Origin: Pseudomonas mandelii
GTDB taxonomy: Bacteria > Pseudomonadota > Gammaproteobacteria > Pseudomonadales > Pseudomonadaceae
DNA: 64,000 nucleotides
Direction: 5' to 3'
Assembly: GCF_024138395.1 (NCBI RefSeq)
Contig: NZ_JAMYDU010000020.1
Location: 1-64,000, forward strand
The translations under genes and the position numbers were made by a program. The stretch's first letter is position 1; each line of letters starts with the position of its first letter. The notes beneath the pieces were generated by a model. The model was not told the origin of the DNA, ran no database searches, and worked only from the letters and a program-made list of their open reading frames with translations. This document shows positions 16,604 through 25,142 of this stretch, piece after piece.

Positions 16604-17644
16604 TCAAGGAGCAGGATTCGGATGATCCTGGTGAATCGCCTCGATCCCCGCCAACACTTCGTCGGAAAGTTTCAGCTCGAAGCTCGCTAAATTGCTTTCA
16701 AGCTGCTCAAGCGTGGTGGCGCCAATGATGTTGCTGGTGACGAACGGTTGCTGTGTGACGAATGCCAGTGCCATCTGCGCTGGATCCAGGCCGTGTTCAC
16801 GCGCCAGTGCCACGTAACGGCTGCATGCCGCTTCCGATTGCGGATTGAAATAGCGGCTGAAGCGGCTGTAGAGGCTCAGACGACCTTTGGGCGGGCGCGC
16901 GCCACCTTCGTACTTGCCCGACAGGAAGCCGAACGCCAGCGGCGAGTAGGCGAGCAAACCACACTGTTCGCGGATGGCGATTTCCGCCAGGCCGACTTCG
17001 AAGCTGCGATTGAGCAGGTTGTAAGGGTTCTGGATCGACACCGCGCGCGGCCAGCCCCGGGCTTCGGCAATGGCGAGGAAGCGCATGGTGCCCCACGGGG
17101 TTTCGTTGGACAGGCCGATGTGGCGGATCTTGCCGGCCTTGACCTGTTCGTCCAGTGCTTCGAGGGTGTCTTCCAACGGCGTGAGGTTGACTTCGCTCGT
17201 GTGCTTGTAGCCCAGTTGTCCGAAGAAATTGGTACTGCGTTCCGGCCAGTGCAACTGATAGAGGTCGATGTAGTCGGTCTGCAAGCGCTTGAGGCTCGCA
17301 TCCACGGCCTGGACGATGTGCTCGCGGTTGTGCTTGAGGTTTTTGTCGCGGATGTAGTCGATGGTGTTGCCGGGGCCGGCGATCTTGCTCGCCAGGATCC
17401 AGTCGGCGCGATCGCCGCGACTTTTGAAGTAATTGCCGATGTAGCGCTCGGTGGTGGCGTAGGTTTCGGCCTTGGGCGGCACGGGGTACATCTCGGCGGT
17501 GTCGATGAAATTGATCCCGGCGCTCTTGGCCCGTTCGATCTGGGCGAAGGCTTCAGCCTCGCTGTTTTGCTCGCCCCAGGTCATGGTGCCGAGGCAGATT
17601 GCACTCACGTTCAGATCGGTACGGCCTAGCTGGCGATAGTCCAT
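16604..17644 (-). CDS. tas: NADP(H)-dependent aldo-keto reductase, Tas-like
   Basis: 346 residues from ATG 17644, which has AAGGAG at ideal spacing; upstream in-frame codons are not needed. The protein aligns along its length with E. coli Tas: GTMTWGEQNSEAEA, FIDTAEMYPVPP, DYIDLYQLHWPERSTNFFG, NPYNLLNRSFEVGLAEI and GLDPAQMALAFV. The TIM-barrel tetrad is Asp (FIDTAEMY), Tyr of the same motif, Lys (ILASKIAGP) and His (LHWPER). It reduces aldehydes or ketones; the physiological substrate is unknown. Convergent with the acyl-CoA dehydrogenase gene. Confidence 0.92.
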   Translation of the reverse strand: MDYRQLGRTDLNVSAICLGTMTWGEQNSEAEAFAQIERAKSAGINFIDTAEMYPVPPKAETYATTERYIGNYFKSRGDRADWILASKIAGPGNTIDYIRDKNLKHNREHIVQAVDASLKRLQTDYIDLYQLHWPERSTNFFGQLGYKHTSEVNLTPLEDTLEALDEQVKAGKIRHIGLSNETPWGTMRFLAIAEARGWPRAVSIQNPYNLLNRSFEVGLAEIAIREQCGLLAYSPLAFGFLSGKYEGGARPPKGRLSLYSRFSRYFNPQSEAACSRYVALAREHGLDPAQMALAFVTQQPFVTSNIIGATTLEQLESNLASFELKLSDEVLAGIEAIHQDHPNPAP

Positions 17645-17819
17645 CGGGTGCTCCTTGGGCAAAACAATCATAAAAGCAGGTTGAATTATTTTTCGCAATC
17701 TGCATAATTGCGCACCTCTTTCTGCAGTGGAAGTGATGCGCCGCCGCCGAAGAATCTTGCCGTTGAACGGACGCGCCGACCCGAGCCCCCGAAAGCGTCT
17801 GTATCCGGCTGCCTTTGAC

Positions 17820-17848
17820 TTGTCAAAGTACGCACTATTCAGTAAGAT
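17820..17848 (+). promoter_or_regulatory. Sigma-70 promoter for rplM-rpsI
   Basis: TTGTCA, 17-bp spacer, TAAGAT; predicted start near 17855, about 35 bases before the rplM ATG. Confidence 0.65.
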
Positions 17849-17889
17849 CCGCCGTCTAATTTACAGGGCGGCCCCTGAGGCTATAAAGA

Positions 17890-18318
17890 ATGAAAACTTT
17901 TACTGCTAAACCGGAAACAGTACAGCGCGACTGGTTTGTCGTCGACGCTGCAGGTCAGACCCTGGGTCGTCTGGCCACCGAAATCGCGAGCCGTCTGCGT
18001 GGCAAGCATAAAGCTGAGTACACTCCTCACGTTGACACCGGCGATTACATCGTCGTTATCAATGCCGAGCAGATTCGTGTAACCGGTGCTAAAACCACCG
18101 ACAAAATCTACTACTCCCACTCCGGTTTCCCGGGCGGCATCAAGTCGATCAATTTCGAAAAGCTGATCGCTAAAGCCCCTGAGCGCGTGATCGAGACCGC
18201 GGTCAAAGGCATGCTGCCTAAGAACCCGCTGGGTCGCGACATGTATCGTAAGCTGAAAGTCTATGCGGGCGCTGTACACCCTCATACTGCTCAGCAGCCC
18301 CAAGAACTGAAGTTTTAA
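17890..18318 (+). CDS. rplM: 50S ribosomal protein L13
   Basis: 142 residues, the normal length. MKTFTAKPETVQRDWFVVDA, GRLATEIASRLRGKHK, HTGDYIVVINA-like HVDTGDYIVVINA, and MLPKNPLGRDMYRKLKVY are L13 signatures. An early assembly protein of the large ribosomal subunit. It is followed after 14 bp by rpsI, the standard L13-S9 operon. Confidence 0.98.
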   Translation: MKTFTAKPETVQRDWFVVDAAGQTLGRLATEIASRLRGKHKAEYTPHVDTGDYIVVINAEQIRVTGAKTTDKIYYSHSGFPGGIKSINFEKLIAKAPERVIETAVKGMLPKNPLGRDMYRKLKVYAGAVHPHTAQQPQELKF

Positions 18319-18332
18319 CGGAATAGTTCATT

Positions 18333-18725
18333 ATGTCGGCGACTCAAAATTACGGCACTGGCCGTCGCAAGACCGCAACCGCACGCGTTTTCCTGCGTCC
18401 GGGTACTGGTAACATCTCCATCAACAACCGTTCGCTGGATAATTTCTTCGGCCGCGAAACTGCCCGCATGGTAGTTCGTCAGCCGCTGGAATTGACTGAG
18501 ACTGTCGAGAAGTTCGACATCTACGTCACCGTGATCGGCGGTGGTGTAAGTGGTCAAGCTGGCGCAATCCGCCACGGTATCACTCGCGCACTGATGCAGT
18601 ACGACGAAACCCTGCGTGGCGCTCTGCGCAAAGCCGGCTTCGTTACTCGCGATGCTCGTGAAGTTGAACGTAAGAAAGTTGGTCTGCGTAAAGCGCGTAA
18701 GCGTCCGCAGTACTCGAAGCGTTAA
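18333..18725 (+). CDS. rpsI: 30S ribosomal protein S9
   Basis: 130 residues, normal length. [19 protein letters not shown] at the start, [19 protein letters not shown] in the middle and the basic tail [11 protein letters not shown], whose last residue reaches the P-site tRNA. Second gene of the rplM-rpsI operon, closed by a terminator. Confidence 0.98.
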
Positions 18726-18746
18726 TTCGCTTTCACGTTCAAAAAG

Positions 18747-18782
18747 AACGCCCAGTTTCCTCGCGAAGCTGGGCGTTTTTTT
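18747..18782 (+). terminator. Terminator of rplM-rpsI
   Basis: AACGCCCAG ... CTGGGCGTT stem followed by a run of seven T. Confidence 0.92.
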
Positions 18783-18992
18783 ATGGGCGCGATTTATCGA
18801 GGAATTGCGCTGTGACAACTTGCCACATTCGCAGAAGCCCTATACTGCAAGGCTTGGCAGTGGAGCCCCTCGGTAATTACCTTGTCAGAATTGGGGCTTT
18901 TCATTACCATTCGGCAAAATTTTTATAAGTTCAGATTTTTACTTAGTAGACGCCTGATTTAACAGGCCACAAAGCTGATGGGAGAGGACTGA

Positions 18993-19586
18993 ATGAGCAA
19001 TGACGGCGTGAATGCAGGCCGGCGTCGCTTCTTGGTAGCAGCCACATCCGTGGTGGGTGCTGCAGGAGCGGTGGGGGCTGCGGTCCCGTTCGTGGGGTCA
19101 TGGTTTCCCAGTGCCAAGGCGAAAGCTGCAGGTGCACCGGTGAAAGTGAATGTCAGCAAAATCGAGCCAGGCCAGCAAATGATTGCTGAGTGGCGCGGTC
19201 AGCCGGTGTTCATTGTCCGCCGTACCGAGGAAATCCTGGGGAATCTGAAAAAGATCGAGGGCCAGCTGTCTGACCCGACCTCCAAGAACTCGACGCAACC
19301 GACGTATGTCGACCCGGAGACGCGTTCGATCAAGCCAGAAGTTCTGCTGCTGATCGGTATCTGCACTCACCTGGGTTGCTCACCGACCTTCCGCCCGGAA
19401 GTAGCACCAGCAGACCTGGGCAAGGATTGGGTAGGGGGTTATTTCTGCCCTTGCCACGGTTCCCACTACGATTTGGCTGGCCGCGTCTACAAGTCGCAAC
19501 CCGCGCCTTTGAACCTGCCAGTTCCCCCGCATTCCTATGAGACCGATGACCTCATTGTCATTGGCGTCGATACGGAGAAAGCGTGA
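18993..19586 (+). CDS. petA: Ubiquinol-cytochrome c reductase, Rieske iron-sulfur subunit
   Basis: 197 residues. The N-terminus has a twin-arginine type signal-anchor (GRRRFLVAATSVVG followed by a hydrophobic helix). The [2Fe-2S] ligands lie in CTHLGC (Cys124, His126) and CPCHG (Cys152, His155), with Cys129 and Cys154 placed for the stabilising disulfide. It transfers electrons from ubiquinol to cytochrome c1 on the periplasmic face of the bc1 complex. GGGAGAGGA precedes the ATG. The stop overlaps the petB start (TGATG). Confidence 0.97.
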   Translation: MSNDGVNAGRRRFLVAATSVVGAAGAVGAAVPFVGSWFPSAKAKAAGAPVKVNVSKIEPGQQMIAEWRGQPVFIVRRTEEILGNLKKIEGQLSDPTSKNSTQPTYVDPETRSIKPEVLLLIGICTHLGCSPTFRPEVAPADLGKDWVGGYFCPCHGSHYDLAGRVYKSQPAPLNLPVPPHSYETDDLIVIGVDTEKA

Positions 19587-20797
19587 TGAGCAAGTTCATG
19601 GATTGGGTTGATGCGCGCTTCCCCGCGACCAAAATGTGGGAAGACCATCTCAGCAAGTACTACGCCCCGAAGAACTTCAACTTCTTCTATTTCTTTGGCT
19701 CCCTGGCACTGCTCGTTCTGGTCAACCAGCTCGTTACCGGTATCTGGCTGACCATGAGCTACACCCCGTCGGCGGAAGAAGCGTTTGCTTCCGTCGAATA
19801 CATCATGCGCGACGTCGAGCACGGCTCGATCCTGCGCATGCTGCACGCAGTCGGTGCTTCGATGTTCTTCATCGTCGTTTACCTGCATATGTTCCGTGGC
19901 CTGCTTTATGGTTCGTACCAGAAGCCGCGCGAGCTGGTATGGGTGTTCGGCATGCTGATCTACCTGGCGTTGATGGCTGAGGCCTTCATGGGTTATCTGC
20001 TGCCGTGGGGCCAGATGTCCTACTGGGGTGCCCAGGTGATCATCTCGCTGTTCGGTGCAATCCCGGTCATCGGTAACGACCTGACCCAGTGGATTCGTGG
20101 CGACTACCTGATTTCCGGTATTACCCTGAACCGCTTCTTCGCCTTGCATGTGGTTGCCCTGCCGATCGTGATCCTCGGTCTAGTGGTGGTGCACATTCTG
20201 GCGCTGCACGAAGTCGGTTCGAACAACCCGGATGGCGTCGACATCAAGAAGTACAAAGACGAAAACGGCGTACCGCTGGACGGCATCGCCTTCCACCCGT
20301 ACTACACCGTGAAAGATATCGTCGGTGTGGTGGTGTTCCTGTTCATCTTCTGCTCGATCGTATTCTTCTTCCCGGAAATGGGTGGCTACTTCCTCGAGAA
20401 GCCGAACTTTGAAGTGGCGAACGCCTTCAAGACCCCTGAGCACATCGCTCCGGTCTGGTACTTCACACCGTTCTACGCGATTCTGCGGGCAGTTCCGGAC
20501 AAGCTCCTGGGCGTAATCGCCATGGGCGCGGCCATCGCTGTGCTGTTCGTCCTGCCATGGCTGGATCGTAGCCCGGTCAAGTCGATGCGCTACAAAGGCT
20601 GGCTGAGCAAGATCTGGTTGTGGGTGTTCTGCATCTCGTTCGTGATCCTGGGTGTGTTGGGTGTTCTGGCGCCAACGCCAGGCCGTACGTTGCTGTCGCA
20701 GGTATGTACCTTCCTGTACTTCGCCTACTTCATTCTGATGCCGTTCTACACCAGGCTCGAGAAGACCAAACCGGTTCCGGAAAGGGTGACTGGCTGA
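19586..20797 (+). CDS. petB: Cytochrome b subunit of the bc1 complex
   Basis: 403 residues starting at the ATG that overlaps the petA stop; a GTG one codon earlier is possible. Eight-helix cytochrome b with the four haem-ligating histidines in the second and fourth helices (MLHAVGASMFFIVVYLHMF; RFFALHVVALPIVILGLVVVH) and the Qo-site motif near LFGAIPVIGNDL and PEW-like APVWYF. Full-length with the C-terminal part attached, as in proteobacteria. Translationally coupled to petA and petC. Confidence 0.97.
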   Translation: MSKFMDWVDARFPATKMWEDHLSKYYAPKNFNFFYFFGSLALLVLVNQLVTGIWLTMSYTPSAEEAFASVEYIMRDVEHGSILRMLHAVGASMFFIVVYLHMFRGLLYGSYQKPRELVWVFGMLIYLALMAEAFMGYLLPWGQMSYWGAQVIISLFGAIPVIGNDLTQWIRGDYLISGITLNRFFALHVVALPIVILGLVVVHILALHEVGSNNPDGVDIKKYKDENGVPLDGIAFHPYYTVKDIVGVVVFLFIFCSIVFFFPEMGGYFLEKPNFEVANAFKTPEHIAPVWYFTPFYAILRAVPDKLLGVIAMGAAIAVLFVLPWLDRSPVKSMRYKGWLSKIWLWVFCISFVILGVLGVLAPTPGRTLLSQVCTFLYFAYFILMPFYTRLEKTKPVPERVTG

Positions 20798-21579
20798 TGA
20801 AAAAGCTATTTGCTGTACTGATTCTTGCGGCGATGCCTGGACTGTCTTTCGCATCGACATCGAGTGGCCCGGAGCTGGAAAAAGTCGATATCGACGTTTC
20901 CGACAAGGCTGCCATGCAAGACGGCGCACGTACATTCGCCAACTATTGCATGGGCTGCCACAGCGCCAAGTTCCAGCGCTACGAGCGCGTCGCCGATGAC
21001 CTGGGTATTCCTCATGAGCTGATGCTTGAGAATCTGGTGTTCACCGGCGCCAAGATCGGCGATCACATGAACATCGGCATGCAGCCGGCGGACGCCAAAA
21101 ACTGGTTCGGTGCGGCACCGCCCGACCTGACGCTGGTGGCTCGTGTTCGTGGCACCGACTGGCTTTACGGCTACCTGCGTTCGTTCTATGAAGACCCGTC
21201 GCGTCCTTGGGGCGTGAACAACAAGGTGTTCCCGAACGTCGGCATGCCTAACGTTCTGGTCGGCCTGCAGGGTCGTCAAGTGGTAGGCTGTAAACAAGTT
21301 CAAGTCGTCGAAGACGGCAAGAAGCAATACGATCCGCTGACCGGCACCGCTTTGACCCATGAAGCCTGCGATCAACTGACTGTATTGCCAAAAACCGGCA
21401 CGCTGAACGAAGAGCAGTTCGACGAGAAGGTCAAGAATCTGGTGACTTTCCTGGCCTACTCGGCCAACCCGGTGAAGCTGCAGCATCAGCGCATCGGTAC
21501 CTATGTGTTGCTGTACCTGGCGTTCTTCTTCGTATTCGCTTACTTGCTCAAGCGTGAATACTGGAAAGACGTCCATTGA
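20797..21579 (+). CDS. petC: Cytochrome c1 of the bc1 complex
   Basis: 260 residues from the ATG overlapping the petB stop by one base. A cleavable signal peptide (MKKLFAVLILAAMPGLSFA) is followed by the haem site CMGCH (Cys51, Cys54, His55); the axial methionine region is near NVGMPNVL. A C-terminal membrane helix (TYVLLYLAFFFVFAYLL) anchors it. It passes electrons from the Rieske centre to soluble cytochrome c. Confidence 0.96.
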   Translation: MKKLFAVLILAAMPGLSFASTSSGPELEKVDIDVSDKAAMQDGARTFANYCMGCHSAKFQRYERVADDLGIPHELMLENLVFTGAKIGDHMNIGMQPADAKNWFGAAPPDLTLVARVRGTDWLYGYLRSFYEDPSRPWGVNNKVFPNVGMPNVLVGLQGRQVVGCKQVQVVEDGKKQYDPLTGTALTHEACDQLTVLPKTGTLNEEQFDEKVKNLVTFLAYSANPVKLQHQRIGTYVLLYLAFFFVFAYLLKREYWKDVH

Positions 21580-21604
21580 TAAAGCTGTAAGCCATTGCTG
21601 TTAA

Positions 21605-21693
21605 TCGCGCGCGCCCAGGGGCGTCTCTGAAGGTGTAACGAGTCTGGTGAGCCAGGCGTTACGGGAGGCGCCCTCTGGGCGCGCGTGTTTTTC
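21605..21693 (+). terminator. Large branched hairpin and terminator between petC and sspA
   Basis: Outer arms around CGCGCGCCCAGGGGCG and CGCCCTCTGGGCGCGCG, with an inner stem GTAACG/CGTTAC, then GTGTTTTT. The predicted fold is a long Y-shaped structure with a short U-run, probably ending the petABC transcript. Confidence 0.7.
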
Positions 21694-21729
21694 CGTTTCC
21701 GATAATTTCAACAAGCGAGGAGGACCGCC

Positions 21730-22347
21730 ATGGGCGTGACCAATCGGTTGGCCTGTTACTCCGACCCCGCCGACCACTATTCCCACCGAGTGCGCATCGT
21801 ACTTGCAGAGAAGGGTGTCAGCGCCGAGATCATTTACGTGGAAGCTGGTCGCCAGCCGCCTAAACTGATTGAGGTGAACCCTTACGGAAGCCTGCCCACC
21901 CTGGTCGATCGTGACCTGGCGTTGTGGGAGTCGACCGTGGTGATGGAATATCTGGATGAGCGCTACCCGCACCCGCCATTGCTGCCGGTTTATCCTGTGG
22001 CGCGTGCCAACAGTCGTCTGCTGATTCATCGCATTCAGCGTGACTGGTGTGGCCTGGTGGATCTGATTCTGGATTCGCGGACCAAGGAAGCAGCCCGTGT
22101 CGTGGCTCGTAAAGAGCTGCGCGAAAGCCTGACAGGCGTGTCGCCGCTGTTTGCCGACAAGCCGTTTTTCCTCAGCGAGGAACAAAGTCTGGTGGATTGC
22201 TGCCTATTGCCAATACTCTGGCGATTGCCGATTCTGGGTATTGAACTGCCGCGGCCTGCCAAGCCGCTGCTTGATTATATGGAGCGCTCGTTTGCGCGTG
22301 AGGCTTTCCAGGCGAGTCTGTCTGGTGTCGAACGCGATATGCGCTAA
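21730..22347 (+). CDS. sspA: Stringent starvation protein A
   Basis: 205 residues with a glutathione-S-transferase fold: N-terminal thioredoxin-like domain (LACYSDPADHYSHRVRIVLAEKG, NPYGSLPTLVDRDLALWES) and an all-helical C-terminal domain. SspA binds RNA polymerase and alters promoter use in stationary phase and starvation; it lacks GST activity in the studied homologues. GCGAGGAGG precedes the ATG. It forms an operon with sspB, 16 bp downstream. Confidence 0.95.
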   Translation: MGVTNRLACYSDPADHYSHRVRIVLAEKGVSAEIIYVEAGRQPPKLIEVNPYGSLPTLVDRDLALWESTVVMEYLDERYPHPPLLPVYPVARANSRLLIHRIQRDWCGLVDLILDSRTKEAARVVARKELRESLTGVSPLFADKPFFLSEEQSLVDCCLLPILWRLPILGIELPRPAKPLLDYMERSFAREAFQASLSGVERDMR

Positions 22348-22363
22348 GGCTTAAGGAGCCGCT

Positions 22364-22777
22364 ATGAACTCCAGTCGACCTTATCTGGTCCGCGCGCTCT
22401 ACGAGTGGATTGTGGACAACGATTGCACCCCGCACATGCTGGTTAATTCCGAGTATCCATCGGTGCAGGTGCCTCAGGGGTTTGCCAGTGACGGACAGAT
22501 TGTCCTGAATGTTTCCCCTGCGGCCGTGCGTCATCTGCACATGGACAACGAGGCAGTCAGTTTCGAGGGGCGCTTCGGTGGCGTGCCGCATACCCTGTAC
22601 GTGCCTATCGCATCGATCCTGGGCATTTACGCCCGGGAAAACGGTCAGGGCATGGTGTTCGATATGGAATCGCCTCTGGAAGACGAGGAAGAGATCGAGC
22701 CGGATGATGATGTTCCGCCACCCGACAGCGAGCCGCCGCGTCCCAGCGGTCGACCGAGTTTGAAGGTGGTGAAGTAA
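22364..22777 (+). CDS. sspB: ClpXP protease specificity-enhancing factor SspB
   Basis: 137 residues. The folded N-terminal domain (SSRPYLVRALYEWIVDNDCTP, FASDGQIVLNVSPAAV) binds ssrA-tagged peptides; an acidic, proline-rich linker (about 100-125) leads to the C-terminal PSLKVVK peptide that docks on ClpX. It delivers tagged proteins to ClpXP. Ends directly at a terminator. Confidence 0.95.
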   Translation: MNSSRPYLVRALYEWIVDNDCTPHMLVNSEYPSVQVPQGFASDGQIVLNVSPAAVRHLHMDNEAVSFEGRFGGVPHTLYVPIASILGIYARENGQGMVFDMESPLEDEEEIEPDDDVPPPDSEPPRPSGRPSLKVVK

Positions 22778-22808
22778 TAAAAAGGCGATCCGAATGGATC
22801 GCCTTTTT
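22778..22808 (+). terminator. Terminator of sspAB
   Basis: AAAAAGGCGATCC / GGATCGCCTTTTT with a short loop, beginning at the sspB stop. Confidence 0.9.
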
Positions 22809-22923
22809 ATTGGGCCAAAACCCGACTGACCAACTGCAGCTTGCTGTCCCTGAGACAGGTATACTGCTGCCTTTCGCGGCTCGCCTACCGGGCCCGACTC
22901 TTTGAGCATCACCCGGAGCTTTC

Positions 22924-23181
22924 ATGACTTCCCCGACACAACCGCCGGTTGCCGACGCCTTGAGCGACGACCAGGCAGACCTGCCAGACAGCGTCGACTC
23001 CAGCGCAGACAGCGAAACCAAAGCGGCGATCCCTGCATTCAAGTTTCCGTTCAAGCCGGGTGAATTGGCCGCGGCGAAGAATGCCAATCAGCCTTGGTAC
23101 AAGAATGGCGCCAAGAACGGTCACACCAAGACTCCGGGTGCAGCGCCTCCTGGCACTCGTCGTTCGATGGGTAAGCGCTGA
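22924..23181 (+). CDS. Small hypothetical protein, probably disordered
   Basis: 85 residues; family not recognised. The N-terminal half is acidic and serine/aspartate-rich, the middle reads IPAFKFPFKPGELAAAKNA and the C-terminus is basic (PPGTRRSMGKR). No signal peptide or membrane helix. The ATG has GGAGC at the right distance and the reading frame has normal Pseudomonas codon use, so it is probably real. It sits alone between the sspAB terminator and a REP pair. Confidence 0.6.
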   Translation: MTSPTQPPVADALSDDQADLPDSVDSSADSETKAAIPAFKFPFKPGELAAAKNANQPWYKNGAKNGHTKTPGAAPPGTRRSMGKR

Positions 23182-23228
23182 GTTTTTACCTCTGCGGTGC
23201 CTGATCTATCGTCATCGTCGGAACGCCG

Positions 23229-23322
23229 CCCGGAGCCGGCTCGCTCCCACATTTGATCTTCATGAGACACAGATATTGTGTACGACGAAATCCCTGTGGG
23301 AGCGAGCCTGCTCGCGATGAGG
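23229..23322. repeat. REP pair, one arm degenerate
   Basis: Right arm GTGGGAGCGAGCCTGCTCGC is canonical; the left arm (CCCGGAGCCGGCTCGCTCCC) has diverged. Confidence 0.75.
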
Positions 23323-23348
23323 CCATTAAATACAACACATCCTTTGGC

Positions 23349-24098
23349 TCAGCCCGCCCGCAACGAAATAAACGCATAGTTCACTGGCACCTCAGTTGCC
23401 ACCTGCGCCCCGGCCGCCAACACTTGCCCGGCAATATCATCACCTGACACATGAAAGACCCATTCACCGCCCGACCCCGCCAACGGCTGTTGCGCCACCT
23501 GATCAATGACCATGGCAAACGCCGTCATGTCCGGCAGATAAGCAGTAAAGCCATCGCCCTTCAGCGCTGTCGTCCGAATCCCCAATAACGCGCAAATCGC
23601 CTCCTTGGTCTGAATCTCATCGCGATCCGCCTGACGGGAGCGCTGGATCAATCCCGCCAGTTCCTGATCCACCAGCTCACCCCCGATGATTAAATCAGAC
23701 CCTGTTTCCCACGACTCGGGCGGGCATTCCTTGATTGCCGGGTTGAGCGGGATGTGCGGATTGATTTCCATTGGGTAGATGCGGCACACCAGCGGTCGGC
23801 ATTCGTAGATGCGGCAGAGGTTATCTTCGTCAAGATTCCGGCAGGGGCCGACGTTATAGGCGGCAAAGGTGATCGCCACGTGCGCGTCGCAGGCGCCGCT
23901 TCGAACCACAATTGAACGGCGTTCGGCGTGTTCGCGTTGTTGCATGGGCAGGCCCAGGCCATTGGCGAGGAAGGCCTCCACCAGCACGATCACCTGACCG
24001 CCATCGGCCGCCCACATCCGGGCTTCGGCCAGTGTCAGGGGCACGTGGTGGTCGTTGCAGCATTTGCCGCAACCTACGCAGGAAAACGTTGTATTCAT
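23349..24098 (-). CDS. YkgJ family cysteine-cluster protein
   Basis: 249 residues from ATG 24098, which places the cluster CVGCGKCC at residues 7-14; an in-frame ATG nine codons upstream (24125) is the alternative, and neither has a strong ribosome site. Further cysteines occur in the CxxxxxxxCRIYECRPLVCRIYP stretch. This is the UPF0153/YkgJ zinc- or iron-binding family; the function is not established. The C-terminal half is an unremarkable alpha/beta-like sequence, making it longer than the minimal family domain. Confidence 0.78.
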   Translation of the reverse strand: MNTTFSCVGCGKCCNDHHVPLTLAEARMWAADGGQVIVLVEAFLANGLGLPMQQREHAERRSIVVRSGACDAHVAITFAAYNVGPCRNLDEDNLCRIYECRPLVCRIYPMEINPHIPLNPAIKECPPESWETGSDLIIGGELVDQELAGLIQRSRQADRDEIQTKEAICALLGIRTTALKGDGFTAYLPDMTAFAMVIDQVAQQPLAGSGGEWVFHVSGDDIAGQVLAAGAQVATEVPVNYAFISLRAG

Positions 24099-24181
24099 CG
24101 AACGGCCAGTCACCTGTGGGGGCATGAAATGGCGACAAAAAGCCACCGCAAAGGCCTGTGCCGAAGCAAGTTATGCGCCAT

Positions 24182-24508
24182 TCACTGCGATTTTGCTGTT
24201 GGGCGGATGGAGTCCCACTCGGTCACGTAGGCGGTTTTGCTCTTCTTGTTGTAGAGGCACAGCTCGGTGCCTTGCTGGCCTTTCATGTGTTTTTGCGGGT
24301 ACTGGCCTTGCAGCAGGAGCGCGGTATAACCGACCCGGTCATCGAACTGCGCGGCATTGCCGACGGGTTTGACGTTCTTCAGGCCGCTGGTTTTGGTGCA
24401 GCTGGCGAGCACGGCTTTGTCGTAGGTGGCCCAGGCGTCGGGGCTGGAGGCGTGGGTTTGGGTGGCGAGGGTGGTGAGGCAGAGGAAGGTCAGGGTGATG
24501 GTTTTCAT
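24182..24508 (-). CDS. Small exported hypothetical protein
   Basis: 108 residues. A cleavable signal peptide (MKTITLTFLCLTTLATQTHA, cut near residue 20) predicts a periplasmic protein. Two cysteines (about 37 and 84) could form a disulfide. No family recognised; the block GYTALLLQGQYPQKHMKGQQG is its most distinctive part. It is on its own, downstream of the REP pair and upstream of the YkgJ-family gene on the same strand. Confidence 0.65.
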   Translation of the reverse strand: MKTITLTFLCLTTLATQTHASSPDAWATYDKAVLASCTKTSGLKNVKPVGNAAQFDDRVGYTALLLQGQYPQKHMKGQQGTELCLYNKKSKTAYVTEWDSIRPTAKSQ

Positions 24509-24581
24509 GGTTTGAGCATCCTTGGCGTGTAGTGGCCGAGGTCAGGAGTATGCCTGATGGTTTTGGATTAGTTATGCGGAC

Positions 24582-24652
24582 CTCTTCGCGGGCAAGCCTC
24601 GCTCCTACACAGGTCACCGAACCCTGTAGGAGCGAGGCTTGCCCGCGAAGAC
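24582..24652. repeat. REP pair
   Basis: CTTCGCGGGCAAGCCTCGCT and inverted AGCGAGGCTTGCCCGCGAAG. The flanking base pattern is GTAGGAGCGAGG, a second REP subtype. Confidence 0.85.
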
Positions 24653-24656
24653 GGTG

Positions 24657-25115
24657 TCAGGTTGGAACCGGTTCCCGGCGGACCACATACATCCCGGCAC
24701 TTTCATACAAACGCTGTGCCCGAAGGTTGTTTTCCAGCACCTTCAGATCCACAAAACCTTCGCGACGTTGCTGAAAAACATTGAAAGCATTTAGCAGCAA
24801 TGCACGGCCAAGTCCGAGGCCTTGAGCGCGCGGATGCACCACCAGGCTCTTGATGTAGGCACTGGTCCAGCATTGGGCGACACCGACGATGCCTTCGGCG
24901 TCGAGCGCGATGAAGCACAAAGACGGATCGTATTCAGGATCGGTTTCGAAACGCTGTTGCCAGACTTCCAGCGCCGGTACGCGACCGCTACCTTCCAGAT
25001 AGCCGAGTTCCATCAAGTGATGAACGGCTTCGGCCAGTTCGGGACGGTACTCGGTCAACTCAATGCCATTTGGCCAAGTGAAAGGCGGCACATCCTCCAC
25101 GAGGTTGCGCCGCAT
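24657..25115 (-). CDS. GNAT family N-acetyltransferase
   Basis: 152 residues from ATG 25115; a GTG at 25139 would add 8. Acetyl-CoA binding motif A is visible as SLVVHPRAQGLGLGRALL, followed by LKVLENNLRAQRLYESAGM. It transfers an acetyl group from acetyl-CoA to an amine; the substrate is unknown. The gene begins close to the stop of the CheV-like gene on the same strand and may be cotranscribed. Confidence 0.83.
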   Translation of the reverse strand: MRRNLVEDVPPFTWPNGIELTEYRPELAEAVHHLMELGYLEGSGRVPALEVWQQRFETDPEYDPSLCFIALDAEGIVGVAQCWTSAYIKSLVVHPRAQGLGLGRALLLNAFNVFQQRREGFVDLKVLENNLRAQRLYESAGMYVVRREPVPT

Positions 25116-25142
25116 CAGAAAACAAAAAACCTCAGCCACAAC

